Origin: Spirogloea muscicola
Taxonomy: Eukaryota > Streptophyta > Zygnematophyceae > Spirogloeales > Spirogloeaceae
Assembly (NCBI GenBank): GCA_009602725.1
Contig: WELB01000004.1
Coordinates: 438,211-466,926 of the forward strand
Direction: 5' to 3'
Length of the DNA stretch: 28,716 nt
In this document: positions 23,457 through 28,716 of the stretch, piece by piece
Position numbering within the stretch: the stretch's first letter is position 1
Layout of the letters: every line of letters starts with the position of its first letter
Program-made: the position numbers and the translations under genes
Notes under the pieces: generated by a model
What the model was told of the DNA's origin: nothing
Seen by the model: the letters and a program-made list of their open reading frames with translations, nothing else
The model's database searches: none

Positions 23457-24300
23457 GAGCTTCGACGTCAGCAGCAACTGCGTCTCGCCGGTGTTCCGCA
23501 GCAGCCCGGCGCTCGCACGCCAGCAGGACGGCCGGGAGGTGAGCGCCGCGGGAGCCGGGCGAATTCGTGCTCGTTTTGCTAGAAGNGGGGGGGGGGGGAG
23601 GAAGTTGAGGCGACATGGGCCGCCCCGGCCTTTCTCCCGCCACGCAACAGTGGCTGCGGCGCGCGCCGCGTGGCCCGGGGTGCAGGGGGGCCCGAGGTTG
23701 CCGGACGGGGGGAATTTGACCCGGGGCCCTGCATTAGGCCGCGGAAATGATTCACACTTCTCCCCGGTGGCGGGGGCGGCACTTCGCCGGAGTGGGTGCC
23801 CCCCCCCCGCGCCGCGACGCGGCCCCGAGATGCCCGCGACCGCCACGTCACGCGAGCCGCTCGGCTTCGCGACAAGAATCTGCTGTTATTACACGGCCGG
23901 TCGGTCCCTGGCCCACCGGCGCAGCCTTCGCCGCGGGCCGCGCCGCGTGTGGCCAATGGCAGGGCCCTGTCTGCTGCCGCGGCAGGAGCCCGCAGCAGCA
24001 GCCGCCGCCGGTGGGCCCCACGGAGCCGGCCGGCGCCACAGCTGCGGCCCTGGCCGCCAGGCGGCACGTCACGCCAAAACCGCGCCAGCCCGGCCCGCCG
24101 CGCGGCGACGGAGCCGCCGCCGTCGTGGCACGGCCGCCGGCCCTGCCTCGCGACAAAGCTGCCGTTACTGGCAGGCGCTTTGAACCATGGCTCCCCCCCC
24201 GCCCGTGGAAACGCGATGACCATGACCATGGGTGCCGTCTGTCAGGGCCTGCGGCCGTGGGCGCTGTGTGTCGCCCCTTCTCGGGCCTATTTGCAGCGAG
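23161..24300. promoter_or_regulatory. GC-rich region upstream of the AP2 gene
   Basis: This is the 5' side of the AP2 gene. It holds G-tracts (about 23299-23310 and 23587-23598, the latter next to an undetermined base at 23586), a CGG trinucleotide tract (about 23428-23456) and a 26-bp inverted repeat (23317-23390). Long open frames across it on both strands are low-complexity products of GC content. Promoter and 5'-UTR function is inferred from position. Confidence 0.45.
23317..23390 (-). repeat. 26-bp inverted repeat upstream of the AP2 start
   Basis: The arms 23317-23342 and 23365-23390 match at 23 of 26 positions with a 22-nt spacer. Each contains the core GACATCTGCC or its complement and CGCTAAA/TTTAGCG. 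It lies 157-230 bp upstream of the AP2 ATG, so it is either a 5'-UTR hairpin or a palindromic promoter element. Confidence 0.78.
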
Positions 24301-24531
24301 CTCACCTCCGAAGCTCCGGAAGATATGAAGCCCTCCACAAGAGAGAGAAGGCGCGCGGTGCGCATGAAATTGAAAGGGAGGCCAATTCCAGCCTCACAAA
24401 TGTCCCGGTAACGGGGTAATGAGCTGGCTAATGGGGATCCTGATATCCGCGAGTGAGCACACACATATTTGACAAGCTAAGCTGAGGAGGCGCCAGACCA
24501 CCACCACGGAAGCCATTAGAGAAGAGAAAGG

Positions 24532-24590
24532 GCTCGCCCATTGAGGAGAGGGGCTGGACAAGCCAGCCCTAACAAGAATGAACAAAGTAC
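24532..24590 (+). repeat. Dispersed hairpin repeat copy
   Basis: GCTCGCCCATTGAGGAGAGG is followed by GGGCTGG (24551-24557), loop ACAAG, CCAGCCC (24563-24569), then TAACAAGAATGAACAAAG. It is nearly identical to the 6148-6203 copy. Confidence 0.8.
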
Positions 24591-24616
24591 GAGTAGGGGG
24601 CCAGGGGAAGCGCTAA

Positions 24617-24916
24617 GAGGACGACGACTTTGACGTCTTTGGTTGTCTGGGTCCTCGTTTCCACACCCTCCTCCAAAACATAGCCAATCGAGGCTACACA
24701 CGTCGTGCAGATGTGTTTCCGGCTGAGTTGGGCTTGCCAGCTGCATATCTGTCTTTCTTGCGACGACGTGTTTCGGCCTGTTTGCAGCGTGCTCAGGCTA
24801 ATGCCTTGCACCAGAAAGCTGGCCGAGCTCTAGTTGGTGGCAGAAGGGCTTCGTATCTGACATCTAGTATTCAGGCATCAATTAGCGACCTTTATGTTTC
24901 GACCCGTGGTTACTGA
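24617..24916 (+). pseudogene. Unrecognised ORF remnant (about 100 codons, no ATG)
   Basis: An open frame of about 100 codons runs from just after a TAA to a TGA at 24914-24916. Its composition looks protein-like (FGCLGPRFHTLLQNIANRG, then LPAAYLSFLRRRVSACLQRA) rather than GC noise. It has no ATG near its start, and I do not recognise the family. It ends in a word (CCGTGGTTACTGAG) shared with repeats at 11.8 and 12.0 kb, so it may be a decayed mobile-element coding end. It could also be the last exon of an unrecognised gene. Confidence 0.3.
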
Positions 24917-24941
24917 GCGGGTCAATTTGCTGTGGATTATG

Positions 24942-25178
24942 TAGGTCTTTAGACGTGCTTGCCCTTGTACTCGGCCTTTGGCCTTCGTTTGTTTCGAATA
25001 CACGAAATTTCCTCGCTAAGAGGGGGGCTCGCCCATTGAGGATAGGGGCGTGCATTAGCCTGGCCTAATGCACGCCCAGCACACTGGTGTATCGCGAGTG
25101 CCTGGGAGGCTATTTCGTGTATTTGAAACAATCAAAGGCCAATATGGCCAAGTACAATGGCAAAGCACATCCAATGAC
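24942..25178. mobile_element. MITE-like element with about 70-bp terminal inverted repeats
   Basis: The left end (about 24942-25011) and right end (about 25110-25178) are reverse complements over about 70 bp. Identity is roughly 85-90 percent over the inner 57 bp (with shared words TTGTACT, GGCCTT, TGTTTC, ATACACGAAAT) and weaker outside. The whole is about 237 bp with no coding capacity, as in a non-autonomous DNA transposon. The centre holds a copy of the dispersed hairpin repeat. I could not define target-site duplications. Confidence 0.65.
25027..25077 (+). repeat. Dispersed hairpin repeat copy with a replaced stem
   Basis: The leader GCTCGCCCATTGAGGATAGG is identical to the 6148 copy, but the stem is different and longer: GGGCGTGCATTAG (25046-25058), loop CCTGGC, CTAATGCACGCCC (25065-25077), a perfect 13-bp pairing. 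Confidence 0.82.
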
Positions 25179-25524
25179 GTAGCAGCTAGCATCTAGCAGC
25201 TACTGGAGCTGCCAGAGGAGCAGGGCAGCAGTAGTGGCAGGAGGGCTGTAGACTGGAAATGATAGCCGCATTCTATAGTAGGCAAGGATGGCTTGTGGGA
25301 CACTAGAATGCCCTAAGCTACCCGCCCGACTACGGCGAGTATCGACATGCTGTGCCAGGCGATGGAGGAGGGAAGACCACTTCGTTCCGCAGCCGCCGTA
25401 TATGTCCATGGCGCATGGGAAGAAGTGGTCGCCCCGGGGGTGGTCCTAATAATGTCGCTCCTTCTTCTTCTTCGCATGATATGTCGCCGGAAGGGGGGCA
25501 ATGGCTACGAAAGAAGAAGCAGCT

Positions 25525-25580
25525 CGTTCAAAGAGGGCGAGGGCTGAGAAAAGCATCAACTTTTGAGGCTGGGCTACCTG
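25525..25580 (+). repeat. Diverged dispersed hairpin repeat copy
   Basis: CAAAGAGGGCGAGGGCTG matches the lead-in of the 11507 copy (CAAAGGGGGCGAGGGCTG). It is followed by AAAAGCATCAACTTTTGAGG and GCTGGGCTACC instead of the usual compact stem, so it appears degraded. Confidence 0.45.
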
Positions 25581-26927
25581 TAACTATTCTGGCCCAACTG
25601 GACACCACGTTTCTTTGAAGCCGGTGGACACCTTGGAACAATTGGAGAGAGCGAGCTCGGCTGACATTTGCAATTAATTGCAGTGATAGCCACGGACCTT
25701 CTGGCTGCCTCGCAACTATAAGAGGCCTGAGGCCTCTGATGCCCTCTCATCCTTTTCTTGAAGATGTGTGGAGCTTGCTTGCGTCACCATGTACGAGCAG
25801 CCCCCAAACAGCCTTTTCTGTGCACGCGAGTGGTCTGGTTGGTCCGAGTTTGCAGTGTAGCAGCTGGATTGACGCAGTACAGGCAAGTGTTCCTTTACTT
25901 CTAGGTCGTGGACGCCATGATTTGAGTAGGGTTTGGGCCAAACTCGTGACTGTTTTGTTGACAGCTCATTCACAATGCGGGTGGTCAATCATGGATCGAC
26001 CTGATTATTGAGGCCAAGAGCAGCTAAAACGCGAACTAATTGTAACTCAGCAAGTGGCTAAGCTAGGCTTCTGCGCTCCTATCTCTCTCGCTTGCAAGCC
26101 TCCTACAGCTTGCAACTTCCTAAATCTGATACTTAGTATGCAATGTCGTCTTCTGTTGGTAATGTGAACTGCAACTCTAGTTAAGGAGTCTCAGCCTCCA
26201 GTCTCAGCCTCCCCAGTGGAGAAAGCTCTACCTGAGCACTGTTGATGCACATCAATACTGTGGCCAGCTGCCAAGAAGGATCACTGAGTGGGGCATAATC
26301 AGATAACGGCTAGCAACAATAGATAGCACTAGCAACCAGAATTGCAGGACAACACGCTGGACCTCAGGTGCTTCTAAGGTGATGGTGACCTTTGTGTAAC
26401 CTTGGCAGCTACATTGACACCCTAGATTATCTGCAGACCTGTCTTAAAGCTTATGTAAGCCCACCGAGCCCAACAACTGACAGTAATAACCCTTAAGTCC
26501 TAAGCCCTAGACCTCCAGGTGGAGAAGTCATGCAGTGTGTACGTCCCAAATGCAGATAAAGGCTGCAAAGCCTGACAGATGCTATGCTGTATGGGACCAA
26601 TGAGAGATCACACTCTGTACAACCAAGCTTGACAACCAAGCTCTGAAGAGCTCACTCATTGCATGAAGTCTCCTTCCCATCATTGAGATCCAAGCGCTGC
26701 CACCATGAAAGAGACTATTGTCATTGAGGGCTACTGTGAATGTGCTCGCCACGATGTTACTGGACGGACCTCACATCATTGGACTGGGGACGTTTGTATG
26801 GATGCCAGCAACAGCCGAAGCAAGATATGGATGAAGGCCACTTCCTCCAAAAGCACACCAGTCCTTGCGGCCTTGTACTGAGAGAGGTCACCAGGCAGCT
26901 TATTGTGCAGGTACACTGGTGACATAC

Positions 26928-28716
26928 CTGCCGTTTGCTCACATAGGGCTTCACAACAGGAAAGCCAACACGAGCCTTATTCGCCTGCATGCTGGTCTTT
27001 GCCTGTCTTTGAGATTCTTTTATAAACTCCTTCCGAGTGTCCAATCTGGACCCGCTCTGCCACACGCGCCCAAAGCTGGGAAGCCACTCCTCGAGCTTCT
27101 CAGAGGCCGGGGTTGCTGAAAGACCTTCGCTGCTTGTCTCCCTTGCCAGCTCCTTCAGCCGCTGCTCTGCCCAAGCTGCTCCGACTCGCTTCGGATTACG
27201 AAGCTTGGCCAGTTTCCTTTTCTGAGATCTGGACAGGGAAACCTTCAAATTACCGGCCTGCGTTCCGTTGTGCGTTGACGAGTCAGGCAAGCCATTCTCG
27301 GCTTGGAGCCAGGGTGGCAGCGCCCCAGTGTGGACGTTCCCTTCTGCAATTGAACTGGCAGCTGCATTTTGAACAATCCAAAGTATAGGCTGCTATTAAG
27401 GATGTGAGCTTCAGTGAAACCTCCGCCAAAGATGCAGATACAGCGGGACATAGGACAACCCTGAGCAATTGCATGGCTGCGGCTGTTGTCGTAGACGAAT
27501 TGGACTAGGAAGACGAAGCTTTAGACAGTTATGCTACTTGTCCGATGTTGCGAATGGGCATTGCCAAGATGAGCCTTTACTACATGTGGCGACCACCAGG
27601 AATTTGCAGGTACCTGCAGGAGCTGCAACTCGCAGCAGTGGAGCGGGGACAAGGACTTGAGCTGCAGCTCTTGTGTCTTGACTATCCAAGCATCCAGGGT
27701 TTGCCTCTGTCAGCCGCGGTGTGCTGCTCACGCTGCTGCTGCTGCCACCAGGCAGGGTCTTTCCAGCAACCCCACGAAAGAGGGGCGTGCTAGGCAGTGA
27801 AGGGCCAACAAGGGGTGGAACCAGCGACGACGGCGGCAGCGGCAGCAGCGCATGCATGGGGAAGCCATTGGCGGGCACTGCCACTGCAGGCATCAAGCAC
27901 TCCAAAGCTATTCTGGATTGGATATGATTTGTATCAGAGCCAAGTCTCGCGTTGCTTGTGCAAGTCGCTGCCGTTGGAGCTGCTGCAGCATGCTCGTCAG
28001 CCTTGGAGACCTTCTTACAGGCCTTCTCCCACTGCCACGAGCAGAGCCACGCAGGGTATGAGTAATTGCAAAGGAAGCCCGTGTAAGTCTCCCAAGGCTA
28101 TATGCTGGACCTCGGCTAGCACCTACAGCCTCTCATTCAAGCGGAAGCAGCAGCCTCCTGGCATGTCCTGCCGCACAAATGTGGTCGAGGTGACAGCTTC
28201 TAAGCAGTATTGGCAGAGCTGCGAGTGACCGCTGTGCTCCGGCAGGCTGGCTGCCAGGATCATAGCTCTGACCTTGGCGAGGTCATGGGCGGTGATGATG
28301 TGCAGCTGGCGCTGGTCCTTGTCGGCTCCGTGCTCGCGGAACCAGGCGTTGACGGCATCCTGATGCTCCTGGCTGGCGCGGTGCCGGATCAATTGCTCGC
28401 TGCACAGGGTGGTGGCGCAACTTCTGAAGCAATTCCGGATATGGAATTAATTCGATGCAGCTTCTGACCTCCTCAGTTCAACATCAGCAATCGGTCGTGA
28501 TCCTAGACGGAACGTACATGCAGCTGAGCGAGGGTCGACCAGGCGCGGTCGCCAGCGAGCTCGGCTGCGCGCACCAGGCGAAGGTGCTGGCGTCCTCGGA
28601 GACGGCGGCGGCGCAGAAGGTGCACCAGGAGGGACTGGCGGCGCGGCCACCGGGCGCGGGCGAGCGGAGGAAGAAGCGCGCGGCGGCGGCTGCGGCGGCC
28701 GCGCGCGAGAGCGCGG
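26928..28716 (-). CDS. CENATAC: CENATAC/TITAN-LIKE zinc-finger splicing protein (5' end beyond window)
   Basis: CENATAC (CCDC84) and its plant counterpart TITAN-LIKE are C2H2 zinc-finger proteins; human CENATAC works with the minor (U12) spliceosome on introns with AT-type 5' ends. It would act in the nucleus. Exons on the minus strand are 28716-28575 (partial), 28399-28273, 28031-27614 and 27343-26928. Phases agree at every join; about 367 residues are visible. One zinc finger is split by the first intron: WCTFC, then IRHRASQEH. Next come the family helix (WFREHGADK, DLAK-WEKACKKVS), a long Ala/Ser/Pro-rich linker, the NVHTGALPPWL motif, a basic KRKLAKLRNPKR stretch and the hallmark WLPSFGRVWQSGSR, then KPYVSKRQ. 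A GTATGT donor follows at 26927, so a short last exon is expected further down but I could not place it. The first zinc finger and start codon lie beyond 28716. Confidence 0.85.

Larger units (their letters stand above)
24301..26927. other. Gene-poor, repeat-rich region between AP2 and CENATAC
   Basis: The interval contains dispersed hairpin repeats (24532-24590, 25027-25077, about 25525-25580), a terminal-inverted-repeat element (24942-25178), an unrecognised ORF remnant (24617-24916), a short palindrome AGAGGCCT-G-AGGCCTCT (25721-25737) just after a TATAAGAG, and a CCCTAA-like patch (about 26488-26512). From about 25740 to 26927 I recognise no gene; a final exon of the CENATAC-like gene may lie near 26.7-26.9 kb. 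Confidence 0.55.

Noticed and set aside
23491-24419. Several 100-230-codon frames on both strands upstream of AP2
   Set aside because: They overlap each other in many frames, are Arg/Pro/Ala-rich and carry no motif, as expected of GC-rich noncoding DNA; one contains an undetermined base.
26757-26927. Minus-strand frame continuing past KPYVSKRQ to a stop at 26757
   Set aside because: A good GTATGT donor follows KRQ, and the continuing residues are Cys/Trp-rich with no resemblance to the CENATAC family end. It is probably intron read-through.
28210-28467. Plus-strand 85-codon frame
   Set aside because: It is antisense to the CENATAC-like zinc-finger exon, which has clear family motifs and consistent splice phases.

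Overview
The window is nuclear DNA from a eukaryote of the green-plant lineage, most likely a green alga. Seven protein-coding genes can be assembled. Six are split by short spliceosomal introns (mostly 80-350 nt, GT-AG with two GC-AG exceptions). Their families (Deg7-type double HtrA protease, DREB-type AP2/ERF factor, plant-like histone H4, Mo25 scaffold, RsmE-type methyltransferase) read closest to Viridiplantae versions. The plant-like single-AP2 protein makes a streptophyte alga worth considering, but the sequence alone does not settle streptophyte versus chlorophyte. The canonical chlorophyte TGTAA poly(A) signal was not evident after the genes.

Layout: (1) 84-5001 (+), a hybrid histidine kinase in 8 exons with PAS-like, HisKA, split HATPase and receiver domains. 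(2) 5002-7476, intergenic, with a 3' hairpin, members of a dispersed hairpin repeat and a GC-rich block. (3) 7477-10226 (+), Mo25/CAB39 in 11 small exons, every splice junction phase-consistent. (4) 10734-11045 (-), intronless histone H4. (5) 11046-12537, intergenic, rich in the hairpin repeat plus a perfect palindrome. (6) 12538-14987 (-), an RsmE-family rRNA m3U methyltransferase, 5' end lost in an assembly gap. (7) 14988-15693, a 123-nt poly(A) run and 583 Ns. (8) 15695-20849 (+), a Deg7/Nma111-type serine protease, 5' end lost in the same gap. (9) 21950-23160 (-), an AP2/ERF DREB-like factor flanked on both sides by strong inverted repeats. (10) 23161-26927, gene-poor, with a GC-rich upstream region, hairpin repeats, a ~237-bp terminal-inverted-repeat element and an unrecognised ORF remnant. 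(11) 26928-28716 (-), a CENATAC/TITAN-LIKE zinc-finger splicing protein running off the window end.

These are independent nuclear genes, not an operon; no shared pathway is claimed. The most interesting non-genic signal is a family of short repeats whose flanks stay alike while the hairpin arms change in a paired way. One copy sits inside a larger element with ~70-bp inverted ends. No CRISPR array, rRNA or tRNA gene was found, and no clearly undescribed multi-gene system.
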